A stretch of 9,084 nt of DNA. Origin: an uncultured Alphaproteobacteria bacterium (GTDB lineage: Bacteria > Pseudomonadota > Alphaproteobacteria > Rickettsiales > UBA1997). Shown in pieces: positions 1-6,002 of the stretch. The notes beneath the pieces are model-generated. The model made no database searches. It saw nothing but the letters and a program-made list of their open reading frames with translations, and was not told the origin of the DNA. The stretch covers positions 1-9,084 of the forward strand of contig CAINKA010000061.1 of NCBI GenBank assembly GCA_903849835.1, read 5' to 3'. The translations under genes and the position numbers were made by a program. Positions within the stretch are counted from its first letter, which is position 1. Every line of letters starts with the position of its first letter.

Positions 1-552
1 CAGTCCGAGCTCGGTGTAACTCCCTCTCCCTTGAGGGGAGAGGGCTGGGGTGAGGGTGATTAACTTGTATCTCAACTCCTTCACTCTTCCGAAAAGTAAA
101 TCCAAAATCGCTGCCTCAGATTTTTTTAAAACCTTCGCCAGCGCAAGCTGGATCAGCATCGGCGCACTCACAACTTTCCAACCCCACTGTTGAATCAAAA
201 AAATATTCAGCGAAGAAATGTCGGAAAATCCAATAAAAATTTTTTGGGTTTTGGGCTTTTTCATTTTCATCAAAAAAGGCAAAATTTCTGCACTACCGTA
301 GCCGCCGCGGCTGCACCAAATTATTTTTGAATTTGGATTTTCGATCGATTTTTTTAATTGTTCAAAACGTGTTTCGGCAGGAAAAGAAGGGAATTCGTGA
401 GTGACGGATTTTTTTAACGTTGTTTCTTTTTCCAAAAAAATATTCGGAATTAATCCGATTTTTTTTACGTAATTTTTTATTTTTTTTATCTCGTCAGAAG
501 TGCAAGCAGTGCCGAGAGAGACGATATCGACGACGTCATTTTTTTTAAGCAT
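1..552 (-). CDS. ldcA: LD-carboxypeptidase (peptidase family S66), N-terminal part, runs off the left edge
   Basis: Reading the minus strand from ATG at 552 gives 184 codons with no stop before the window edge. Seen: WCSRGGYGSAEILPFL (about residues 79-94) matches the S66 'RGGYGSARLLPYL' motif, and IGFSDISSL (about 107-115) matches the nucleophile-elbow motif, which makes Ser110 the likely catalytic serine. A conserved APML follows near 131-134. Family knowledge: these serine carboxypeptidases remove the terminal D-alanine from murein tetrapeptides during cytoplasmic peptidoglycan recycling; a sister branch (MccF) cleaves microcin C-type compounds. The C-terminal domain, with the Glu and His of the triad, lies outside the window. 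Odd: codons 165-179 are encoded by a dispersed palindromic repeat (ITLTPALSPQGRGSY) with the frame kept open, so the gene either carries a repeat-derived insert or is disrupted further on. It diverges from leuA across 85 bp. The family call is firm; substrate is inferred. Confidence 0.88.
   Translation of the reverse strand, partial: MLKKNDVVDIVSLGTACTSDEIKKIKNYVKKIGLIPNIFLEKETTLKKSVTHEFPSFPAETRFEQLKKSIENPNSKIIWCSRGGYGSAEILPFLMKMKKPKTQKIFIGFSDISSLNIFLIQQWGWKVVSAPMLIQLALAKVLKKSEAAILDLLFGRVKELRYKLITLTPALSPQGRGSYTELGL
19..58. repeat. Dispersed GC-rich palindromic repeat (CCCTCTCCC hairpin) inside ldcA
   Basis: CCCTCTCCC at 22-30 pairs perfectly with GGGAGAGGG at 36-44 around a 5-base loop, followed by CTGGGGTGAGGGTGA. 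The block is far richer in GC than its surroundings. From memory, elements of this form recur between and within genes in many bacterial genomes and are often mis-predicted as 'LTPALSPQGRG' or 'LTPTLSQRER' peptides. Here that peptide is read in frame with the LD-carboxypeptidase on the minus strand. A perfect 10-bp palindrome, CCGAGCTCGG, lies beside it at 5-14. Confidence 0.75.
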
Positions 553-596
553 TTTTGGGAAAAATTAAGTTTACAATTAGCTGGCCGAATTTGTAG

Positions 597-627
597 TTTG
601 ATTGCAAAACTTCCAATCAAATTTTTT
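597..627 (+). promoter_or_regulatory. Hairpin plus T-run in the leuA leader (possible attenuator or terminator)
   Basis: TTTGATTG (597-604) and CAATCAAA (614-621) are perfect inverted repeats around a 9-base loop, followed at once by six T residues (622-627). It sits 10 bases before the leuA ATG. The stem is AT-rich (2 GC pairs of 8), so its stability is modest. No leucine-rich leader peptide is visible, so classic leu attenuation is not supported. A TTTACA at 570-575 could be a -35 box, with TAGTTT 18 bases downstream as a poor -10; this promoter guess is weak. Confidence 0.3.
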
Positions 628-637
628 AAAAAAACAA

Positions 638-2146
638 ATGAAAGAGCGAGTCATAATTTTCGACACAACTTTACGCGATGGTGAACAGGCGCCTGGTGCG
701 ACGATGAATTTGGAAGAAAAGCTTTTGATCGCAAAAACTCTCGAAAAAATGGGAGTCGATGTGATTGAAGCTGGTTTTCCCGCTGCATCAAATGGTGATT
801 TCGAAGCGGTAAATCGCATCGCGCAAGTGATTAAAAATTCAACAATTTGCGGATTGGCGCGCGCCAAAAAATCCGATATCGAACGAACTGCGGAAAGCTT
901 GAAACCAGCGGTTCGGCCACGCATCCACACTTTTCTTGCGACCTCTCCAATTCACATGCAATTCAAGTTGAAAATGGACGAAGCTCAAGTGCTTGCGGCG
1001 ATCAAAGAAAGCGTTTCTTTGGCACGAAATTTTTGCGGTGAAGTTGATTGGTCGCCGGAAGATGCGACGCGTTCAAATCGTGATTTTTTATTCAAAGCGA
1101 TTGAAGTTGCGATTAGCGCTGGCGCCAACACAGTCAACATTCCAGACACTGTCGGCTACACCACTCCTGAAGAATATTTCGATTTAATTTCGGCGATAAA
1201 AAACAATGTTTCCAACATCGACAAAGCAGTGATTTCAGCGCATTGCCACGATGATTTAGGGTTGGCAGTTGCGAATTCTTTAGCTGCGATGCGTGCTGGC
1301 GCAAGGCAGATCGAATGCACCATCAACGGCATCGGAGAACGCGCAGGAAATGCAGCTTTGGAGGAAATCGTGATGGCGATAAAAACGCGTTCCGATTTTT
1401 ATGGGGTCGAGACGGGAGTCGATAGCAAAATGATCACCAGAATTTCGAAATTAGTTTCGAGCATCACCGGTTTTGCAGTGCAATATAACAAGGCCATTGT
1501 TGGTGCTAACGCCTTTGCGCATGAAAGCGGAATTCACCAAGATGGTATGCTAAAAAATCGTGAGACCTATGAAATCATGACTCCAACTTCTGTTGGTTTG
1601 GAAAAAACCTCTTTGACTTTAGGAAAACTTTCTGGACGTGCGGCCTTCAAAGATCGCTTGAAAGAAATCGGTTATGATTTGTCGGAAGAAATGCTTGGCG
1701 AAGCTTTCAAAAAATTCAAAGATTTGGCCGACAAGAAAAAAGAAATTTTGGACGAAGACATCGTTGCGCTCGTTGATGATTCAATCGTAAATAAAAAATC
1801 TCGCTATAATTTGATCAGCTTGGAAGTCAGGTCTAGCACGGGTGAAGAGGCTTTCGCCAAGGTTAAAATAAAAATTGACAATGGGGAGGTCGAAACTACT
1901 TTTCGCTCGAAAGACGGTTCAGTAGATGCGGTTTTCAACGCCATCAGCAAGTTAATTATTCACAATGCTAGTCTTGAATTATATCAGGTCCAAGCGGTTA
2001 CCGAAGGGACTGACGCTCAAGCTAATGTTGCTGTTCGTTTAAAAGAAAATAACAGAATTTTTAGCGCCAATGGTTCCGATACGGATGTGTTAACAGCCTC
2101 TGCAATCGCTTATATCAACTGTCTAGACAAATTAAAAAATAACTAA
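638..2146 (+). CDS. leuA: 2-isopropylmalate synthase
   Basis: First committed step of leucine synthesis in the cytosol: acetyl-CoA plus 3-methyl-2-oxobutanoate gives 2-isopropylmalate. The protein is 502 aa, near the usual length. Seen: the catalytic TIM barrel starts with FDTTLRDGEQAPG (8-20), then NIPDTVGYT (167-175), HCHDDLGLAVANS (202-214), GIGERAGN (231-238) and ESGIHQDG (296-303). Predicted metal ligands Asp14, His202, His204 and Asn238 fall at the positions known in the family. The linker follows, and residues about 385-502 form the LeuA allosteric domain that normally senses leucine. Start choice: the frame opens further up at TTG 602, but ATG 638 gives the standard N-terminus (MKERVIIFDTTLRDGEQ), while the extra 12 residues overlap a hairpin. 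No Shine-Dalgarno is visible at this ATG. It is followed closely by mreB, probably as one transcript. Confidence 0.96.
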   Translation: MKERVIIFDTTLRDGEQAPGATMNLEEKLLIAKTLEKMGVDVIEAGFPAASNGDFEAVNRIAQVIKNSTICGLARAKKSDIERTAESLKPAVRPRIHTFLATSPIHMQFKLKMDEAQVLAAIKESVSLARNFCGEVDWSPEDATRSNRDFLFKAIEVAISAGANTVNIPDTVGYTTPEEYFDLISAIKNNVSNIDKAVISAHCHDDLGLAVANSLAAMRAGARQIECTINGIGERAGNAALEEIVMAIKTRSDFYGVETGVDSKMITRISKLVSSITGFAVQYNKAIVGANAFAHESGIHQDGMLKNRETYEIMTPTSVGLEKTSLTLGKLSGRAAFKDRLKEIGYDLSEEMLGEAFKKFKDLADKKKEILDEDIVALVDDSIVNKKSRYNLISLEVRSSTGEEAFAKVKIKIDNGEVETTFRSKDGSVDAVFNAISKLIIHNASLELYQVQAVTEGTDAQANVAVRLKENNRIFSANGSDTDVLTASAIAYINCLDKLKNN

Positions 2147-2150
2147 GGAG
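2145..2150 (+). promoter_or_regulatory. Shine-Dalgarno AAGGAG for mreB, overlapping the leuA stop
   Basis: AAGGAG ends 7 bases before the mreB ATG at 2158, and its first two bases are the last two of the leuA TAA (2144-2146). Ribosomes finishing leuA would therefore cover the mreB site, which suggests translational coupling. It is the only clear Shine-Dalgarno at any gene start in the window. Confidence 0.8.
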
Positions 2151-2157
2151 CTCAAAA

Positions 2158-3201
2158 ATGTTTCTCTCAAAATTTTTCTCACTTTCATCGAAGGATATCG
2201 CAATCGATTTGGGCACCGCAAACACCTTGGTTTATGTGCGTGGTCAGGGTGTTGTTCTCAATGAGCCGTCGGTTGTCGCTGTGATCAATGAAAATGGCAG
2301 ATTAATTCCATGCGCTTTTGGCAATACCGCGAAGATGATGTTGGGCAGAACTCCGGCAAAAATTGATGCGATTCGTCCACTGAAAGATGGCGTGATTGCC
2401 GACTTCAAAGTGGCTGCAGAAATGATCAAGCACTTCATCCGTGAAGTTAACCAAACCAAAAGTTGGTTAGGGCCGTTGGTCATCATTTGCGTTCCGTCTG
2501 GCTCGACTCCTGTCGAAAGACGCGCCATTCAAGATGCCGCAGAAGGTGCCGGCGCGAATGAAGTTTATTTGATCGAAGAGCCAATGGCTGCTGCAATTGG
2601 TGCAAATCTTCCTGTCACCGAACCTACGGGCTCAATGATTGTGGATATTGGTGGAGGAACTACCGAAGTTGGAATTCTTTCTCTTGGCGGCATTGTTTAT
2701 TCAAGATCCGTGCGTGTTGGTGGCGATAAAATGGATGAGGCGATCATCTCCTACATCCGTCGTTACCACAATTTGTTGATCGGAGAATCAACAGCAGAGC
2801 GCATCAAAAAAACTGTTGGAGCAGCTTGTCCTCCAGAAGAAGGCGATGGCGCAACAATCGAAGTTAAAGGCAGAGATCTTTCAAACGGGATTCCGAAAGA
2901 AATGATTTTGACCGAAAGACAAATAGCGGAAAGCTTGATGGAGCCAGTCGAACAAATCGTCGACGCAATTAAGGTCGCGCTCGAGTGCACTCCTCCAGAA
3001 CTTTCATCCGACATTGTTGAGCGCGGAATCGTGCTTTCCGGCGGAGGAGCTTTGCTAAAAAATCTTGATTACGTTGTTCGCCAAGCAACGGGATTGCCAG
3101 TGTTTGTCGCTGAAGATCCGTTGCTTTGCGTGGTAAATGGCTGCGGAAAAGTTTTAGAAAATACCAAAATGTTCCGCGCCACTTTGTTCAGACAAGATTA
3201 A
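2158..3201 (+). CDS. mreB: Rod-shape-determining protein MreB (bacterial actin)
   Basis: Actin-fold ATPase that polymerises under the inner membrane and guides the elongation machinery for lateral cell-wall synthesis. The protein is 347 aa, full length. Seen: phosphate-1 loop DLGTANT (17-23), RTPAKIDAIRPLKDGVIADF (64-83), LIEEPMAAAIGA (138-149) containing the likely catalytic Glu140, phosphate-2 loop DIGGGTTE (163-170), and adenosine motif LSGGGALL (293-300). The first residues (MFLSKFFSLS) form a short hydrophobic or amphipathic stretch, as in MreBs that bind membrane through the N-terminus. It starts 11 bases after leuA with a good Shine-Dalgarno, and mreC follows after 69 bp. Base composition looks a little richer in GC than the flanking minus-strand genes, as expected of a conserved, well-expressed gene. 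An organism with intact MreB should build rods or at least patterned peptidoglycan. Confidence 0.98.
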   Translation: MFLSKFFSLSSKDIAIDLGTANTLVYVRGQGVVLNEPSVVAVINENGRLIPCAFGNTAKMMLGRTPAKIDAIRPLKDGVIADFKVAAEMIKHFIREVNQTKSWLGPLVIICVPSGSTPVERRAIQDAAEGAGANEVYLIEEPMAAAIGANLPVTEPTGSMIVDIGGGTTEVGILSLGGIVYSRSVRVGGDKMDEAIISYIRRYHNLLIGESTAERIKKTVGAACPPEEGDGATIEVKGRDLSNGIPKEMILTERQIAESLMEPVEQIVDAIKVALECTPPELSSDIVERGIVLSGGGALLKNLDYVVRQATGLPVFVAEDPLLCVVNGCGKVLENTKMFRATLFRQD

Positions 3202-3209
3202 GTTGATTG

Positions 3210-3238
3210 TAGGGGAGGGCCCATGTGTCCGCCCGCTG
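3210..3238. repeat. GC-rich imperfect palindrome between mreB and mreC
   Basis: The bases from 3213 to 3234 (GGGAGGGCCC, ATG, TGTCCGCCC) fold into an imperfect hairpin: GGG, GG and C pair with G/C partners, with one G-T wobble and two mismatches. The block stands out as GC-rich in an AT-rich spacer. It resembles the dispersed 'GTAGGGGCGG...CCGCCC' spacer repeats I know from other bacterial genomes. No T run follows, so it is not a typical intrinsic terminator, although it may affect mRNA stability between mreB and mreC. Confidence 0.5.
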
Positions 3239-3270
3239 CAAAATGATTTAGTCACCTCGTTGTTTTAAAA

Positions 3271-4107
3271 ATGAATCACCTCAACTTCTCAAAATCACGA
3301 CACAATTACAGCTTCAAACACAGTTTCGATTTAATTTTTAAAAAAATCGAAACTGTGTTTTTTAGTTTTTTATGCGTGATTTTTTTGATCTCTTCCAGCC
3401 TAGGCAACAACTTCTCCAAAAGCATATCATTCGGCTTCGTTAGCATCTCAATGCCGATCGTAAAATTCGCAGCATTCCCCTTCAACACCATCATCAATCT
3501 TCTCACGGATTTTCACGAATTGGTTGACGCGAAAGAGGATAATAAAATTTTAAAAGAAGAGCTCACACAGCTTAGATCCTTCTACATCAAATCGCTCAAC
3601 GTCCACCAAGAAAATAAAGAGCTGCGCAATATTTTAAACTTCATCAGTGCAAAAACTTCGAGCTTTAAAGTGGCAAAAATTATTGGCAGATCGCACGAAA
3701 TTTTTAATCAAAATATTTTTATCGATGCCGGAAAAAATCGCGGGATAAAAGAAGGAAGTATCGTGACGGGAACGCACGGCGTTATTGGTCGAATAGCGGA
3801 AGTCGGAGAAGATAAATCGCGCATTATTTTAGCAACAGACGCAATTTCTCGCATCCCAATCATAACCTCGAAAGCTAGAGTCAGAGGCATTTTGGCAGGA
3901 GATAGCAGTAGCAAAATGGAAATTTTATACTTGCCAAAAAATCACACGATCAAAGAAGAGGATTGGGTTTTCACCTCTGGCGATGGCGACACTTTGCCAT
4001 CAGGATTATTGATCGGAGTTGTAAAAAAAGTTGATAAGGATTCTGCGTCGGTGGCGATGGTTGAGGATGTGAATAACGCGGATATTGTGACGATTATGGA
4101 CTTCTAA
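3271..4107 (+). CDS. mreC: Rod-shape-determining protein MreC
   Basis: Bitopic inner-membrane protein whose periplasmic part activates PBP2/RodA in the elongasome and works with MreB and MreD. The protein is 278 aa, in the normal range. Seen: a 28-residue polar N-terminus, one membrane helix (about 29-45, VFFSFLCVIFLISSSLG), a charged coiled-coil stretch (about 85-122) ending in the typical ENKELRNIL, then the beta-domain core: NQNIFIDAGKNRGIKEGSIV (147-165), GVIGRIAEV (170-178) and RGILAGD (205-211). ATG 3271 has no Shine-Dalgarno; an in-frame GTG at codon 29 is a possible but poorer start, since it would remove the cytoplasmic tail. Codons 16-30 are spanned by a strong inverted repeat (separate entry). 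mreD, pbp2 and rodA, which often follow, are absent; the next gene converges after 26 bp. Confidence 0.93.
   Translation: MNHLNFSKSRHNYSFKHSFDLIFKKIETVFFSFLCVIFLISSSLGNNFSKSISFGFVSISMPIVKFAAFPFNTIINLLTDFHELVDAKEDNKILKEELTQLRSFYIKSLNVHQENKELRNILNFISAKTSSFKVAKIIGRSHEIFNQNIFIDAGKNRGIKEGSIVTGTHGVIGRIAEVGEDKSRIILATDAISRIPIITSKARVRGILAGDSSSKMEILYLPKNHTIKEEDWVFTSGDGDTLPSGLLIGVVKKVDKDSASVAMVEDVNNADIVTIMDF
3316..3373. other. Perfect 17-bp inverted repeat plus T-rich tail inside the mreC 5' coding region
   Basis: AAACACAGTTTCGATTT (3316-3332) is matched exactly by its reverse complement at 3344-3360 around an 11-base A/T loop (3333-3343). The right arm runs into T-rich sequence (GTTTTTTAGTTTTTT, 3357-3371). 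In RNA this is a long AT-rich stem followed by two U runs, the form of an intrinsic terminator, but located within codons 16-30 of mreC. It encodes FKHSFDLIFKKIETVF, just before the membrane helix. Whether it terminates, attenuates or only slows translation cannot be told from sequence. Confidence 0.6.
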
Positions 4108-4133
4108 AGTCTGCCCAAAAGCTCTACAGCAAA

Positions 4134-4694
4134 TTATTTCTTCATCTCCCTCATCATAAACGGCACCTGCGAGATGGTAAAAATCATCGAAATTGGCATC
4201 ATGCCAAAAACTTTAAACTGCACCCAAAAATCAGTTGAAAAAGATCTCCAGATAAATTCATTCAGCGCTGCCAAGAAAATAAAAAATATTGCCCAACGCA
4301 TTGACAGAGTAAGCCAAGCTCGATTGCTCATTTTGATTTGCTCACCCAAAAGATAAGACAAAAAAGGTTTTTTGAAAAAATATCCGTAGAGTAAAATTGT
4401 GGCGAAAAGCAGGTTAACGATTGTTGGTTTTATTTTGATGAAGATGTCGTCCTTCAGTGCGATTGTCAGACCGCCAAATATTCCCAAAACTATTCCTGAA
4501 ACTAGTGCGACCATCGGAATTTTTTTTGTCAGAATGTAAGCGATGATCAAAGTCACGAAAGTTGTGATGACCATGTAAATCGTTGCGGTGATTAGAGGAT
4601 CGGGGGTTTTCGCGAATTTATAGCAGGCGAAAAAAACAATCAGCGGTAAATAATCGTAAAGAAATTTTGAGAAGGAGTCGTGGGATTTTTTCAT
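4134..4694 (-). CDS. yciB: Inner-membrane protein YciB / intracellular septation protein A family (IspZ)
   Basis: A 186-aa polytopic membrane protein, close to the roughly 180 aa usual for YciB. Seen: FLYDYLPLIVFFACYKF (11-27), like the family's 'DFFPLIVFFAAYKF'; KPTIVNLLFATILLYGYFFKKP (89-110), here broken by positions as KPTIVNLLFA and TILLYGYFFKKP; LNEFIWRSFSTDFWVQFKVF (144-163), the family signature; and a final QVPFM. About five or six membrane helices are expected (13-28, 35-56, 60-80, 91-107, 132-149, 161-180). Known of the family: inner-membrane location, effects on envelope integrity and septation, partners in the elongation and division machinery; the molecular activity is unclear. 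Start: ATG 4694 is chosen because it gives the standard N-terminus and leaves 13 bp after the upstream gene; ATG 4736 would overlap that gene by 29 bp and add an atypical leader. Last gene of the minus-strand cluster. Confidence 0.9.
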   Translation of the reverse strand: MKKSHDSFSKFLYDYLPLIVFFACYKFAKTPDPLITATIYMVITTFVTLIIAYILTKKIPMVALVSGIVLGIFGGLTIALKDDIFIKIKPTIVNLLFATILLYGYFFKKPFLSYLLGEQIKMSNRAWLTLSMRWAIFFIFLAALNEFIWRSFSTDFWVQFKVFGMMPISMIFTISQVPFMMREMKK

Positions 4695-4707
4695 TAGCTG
4701 ACAGTGT

Positions 4708-5298
4708 TTAATCGCAAGTTGCAGTTGGATCAACATTTCCCACGAAAGATAAAAGCGTGATCTGATATTTTAAATCCGTCTGATTAAATTTTAGTAGCTC
4801 GTATAATTTTTTATCTCCAGTTTGAAACTTCTGCGGAACCTCGATGGTTCTGATTCCGGACTTCTTCATGCCGATGATATTTTTTTCGATCAAATAGTTT
4901 TTTCTGCTGCCAATTACGATTTTTTCAGGTTTAGAAAATTCTAACTGCTTGCTGTCTTTGGTATAAATTCCGTAAGTAATTTCAGCCTCGCCACCGCAAG
5001 AAAGAAGCTCTTCTCCTTCTCCAATTTCCAAATCTTCGATGGAAATTTGTGCCACAGGTTCATCTGAAATTTGTTGTGGAGGTTGATTTTTTACAGCCTC
5101 TTTAGCCATTTGGACATTGGTTATGATGAACTTACTCTTTTCCGTTACCTCGCTCACATGCTGTTTTATTTTTTCTGGAGACAGGCGATTTCCAAGCGAT
5201 TCCGGATTTTTTTTATCGGCAAAAAGTGCAAAATAAAGAATCGTAACAATGCCGATAGTTTTGATGATTGGGTTTTTTAACAGTTCGAGAATTTTCAT
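4708..5298 (-). CDS. Membrane-anchored FKBP-like (peptidyl-prolyl isomerase fold) protein, probably degenerate active site
   Basis: A 196-aa protein with one N-terminal membrane helix (about 11-27, IIKTIGIVTILYFALF), a polar linker (28-84, Gln/Pro-rich at 71-85) and a C-terminal domain that aligns by eye to FKBP: IEDLEIGEGEEL (87-98), EAEITYGIY (104-112), LEF (119-121), IVIG (127-130), IIGMKKSGIRTIEVP (141-155) and a last strand YQITLLSF (178-185). FKBPs assist proline-limited folding. Here the Trp at the pocket floor is replaced by Ile in my alignment and the conserved Asp after the pocket Phe is Ser, so isomerase activity is doubtful; a chaperone or binding role is an alternative. The only cysteines are Cys101 and Cys195, which could form a disulfide joining domain ends if the domain faces the periplasm. 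Its ATG overlaps the tsaC stop in an ATGA, implying coupled translation. The family call is by pattern only. Confidence 0.6.
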   Translation of the reverse strand: MKILELLKNPIIKTIGIVTILYFALFADKKNPESLGNRLSPEKIKQHVSEVTEKSKFIITNVQMAKEAVKNQPPQQISDEPVAQISIEDLEIGEGEELLSCGGEAEITYGIYTKDSKQLEFSKPEKIVIGSRKNYLIEKNIIGMKKSGIRTIEVPQKFQTGDKKLYELLKFNQTDLKYQITLLSFVGNVDPTATCD

Positions 5299-5873
5299 AA
5301 TTTTACTGAGCCCTGACGCAGGATTTCGATTTTATTGTTGGAAATTTTTACGACGGTTGAGGCAATTTTTTTTTCGCAAGTGCCGCCATCAATGATTAGA
5401 CTAAGGTCGCCAAAATATTTTTTTACTTCTGCGGAAATAATCGCCGGTTTTTTCCCAGCTGGATTTGCACTAGTCACAGCAATAATTCCACCAAATTTTT
5501 CAAGTAAATCTTGCGTAAATTTTTGATCTAAAATTCTGAATCCTAGAAATCCGTCACTATTTTGATTTAGGTTTGAAGCTAGTAAAGAAGCAGCTTGCGG
5601 CCTAGTTTTGAGCACCAGAGTTAAACTTCCTGGTAAAAATTTTGCAGAAATTTTTTCTGCAGTCTCATCGAAATAAAAAAGTTTTTTTGCCTCTTCCAAA
5701 TTCTTCAAAAAAATCGCGATTGGTTTATTTTTTCCACGATTTTTTATTTTGTATAAATCCTCCACAGCGTTGAAATTGCTGGCATCGACGGCAAGTCCGT
5801 AAACGGTGTCGGTGGCGAAAGAAATTATTTTTCCGGCGTGAAGTAGGTTGCTGGCAAGGCTGATATCAGGCAT
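5295..5873 (-). CDS. tsaC: L-threonylcarbamoyladenylate synthase (TsaC/YrdC, short form)
   Basis: Makes threonylcarbamoyl-AMP from threonine, bicarbonate and ATP, the first step of the universal t6A37 modification of ANN-decoding tRNAs; TsaD/B/E then transfer it. The protein is 192 aa, the size of E. coli TsaC, and lacks the extra Sua5 domain. Seen: FATDTVYGLAVDA (19-31), KIKNRGKNKPIAIF (42-55) with the conserved Lys/Arg-x-x-KP nucleotide-binding set, PGSLTLVL (81-88), GFRILD (111-116), AVTSANPAGKKPA (132-144), IIDGG (160-164), STVVKI (172-177) and ILRQGSV (184-190). The start at ATG 5873 gives a standard N-terminus; no Shine-Dalgarno is seen. The stop TGA overlaps the start of the FKBP-like gene by 4 nt. 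An 84-bp gap holding half of a palindromic repeat separates it from rnhB upstream. Confidence 0.95.
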   Translation of the reverse strand: MPDISLASNLLHAGKIISFATDTVYGLAVDASNFNAVEDLYKIKNRGKNKPIAIFLKNLEEAKKLFYFDETAEKISAKFLPGSLTLVLKTRPQAASLLASNLNQNSDGFLGFRILDQKFTQDLLEKFGGIIAVTSANPAGKKPAIISAEVKKYFGDLSLIIDGGTCEKKIASTVVKISNNKIEILRQGSVKL

Positions 5874-5929
5874 TTAATAAATTTTAGATTTTATCCAATT
5901 CCACTTGAAGAAGTTGATTAAACTTCAGC

Positions 5930-6002
5930 GTCATGCTGAGCTTGTCGAAGCATGAGTCTAGGCACCGAAACCAGAATCATGCTTCGATAGGCTCAGCATG
6001 AC
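5930..6002. repeat. Palindromic repeat (GTCATGCTGAGC type) covering the 3' end of rnhB
   Basis: Two 26-bp arms, 5930-5955 and 5977-6002, are inverted copies differing at two positions (both still pair as G-U in RNA), around a 21-base loop. The outer ends are GTCATGCTGAGC and GCTCAGCATGAC. This belongs to a dispersed repeat type that I know from many bacterial genomes, often seen as spurious 'VMLSLSKHD' peptides. Read on the minus strand it supplies the last 14 codons and the TAG stop of RNase HII, and its other half lies in the rnhB-tsaC spacer. A related partial copy lies at 9017-9066. Confidence 0.85.

Noticed and set aside
602..637. TTG start giving leuA a 12-residue N-terminal extension
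   Set aside because: The extension overlaps a hairpin and has no family similarity; ATG 638 gives the standard LeuA N-terminus.
4108..4133. Possible bidirectional terminator between the convergent mreC and yciB genes
   Set aside because: Only a 3-bp stem could be found and there is no T run, so a terminator is not supported.
4695..4736. Upstream ATG for yciB with 14 extra residues
   Set aside because: It would overlap the preceding gene by 29 bp and the added residues do not resemble YciB N-termini.
5643..5661. TGCAGAAA/TTTCTGCA inverted repeat inside tsaC
   Set aside because: Only 8 bp with a 3-base loop in an A/T-rich coding region; easily due to chance and no neighbouring signal supports a role.
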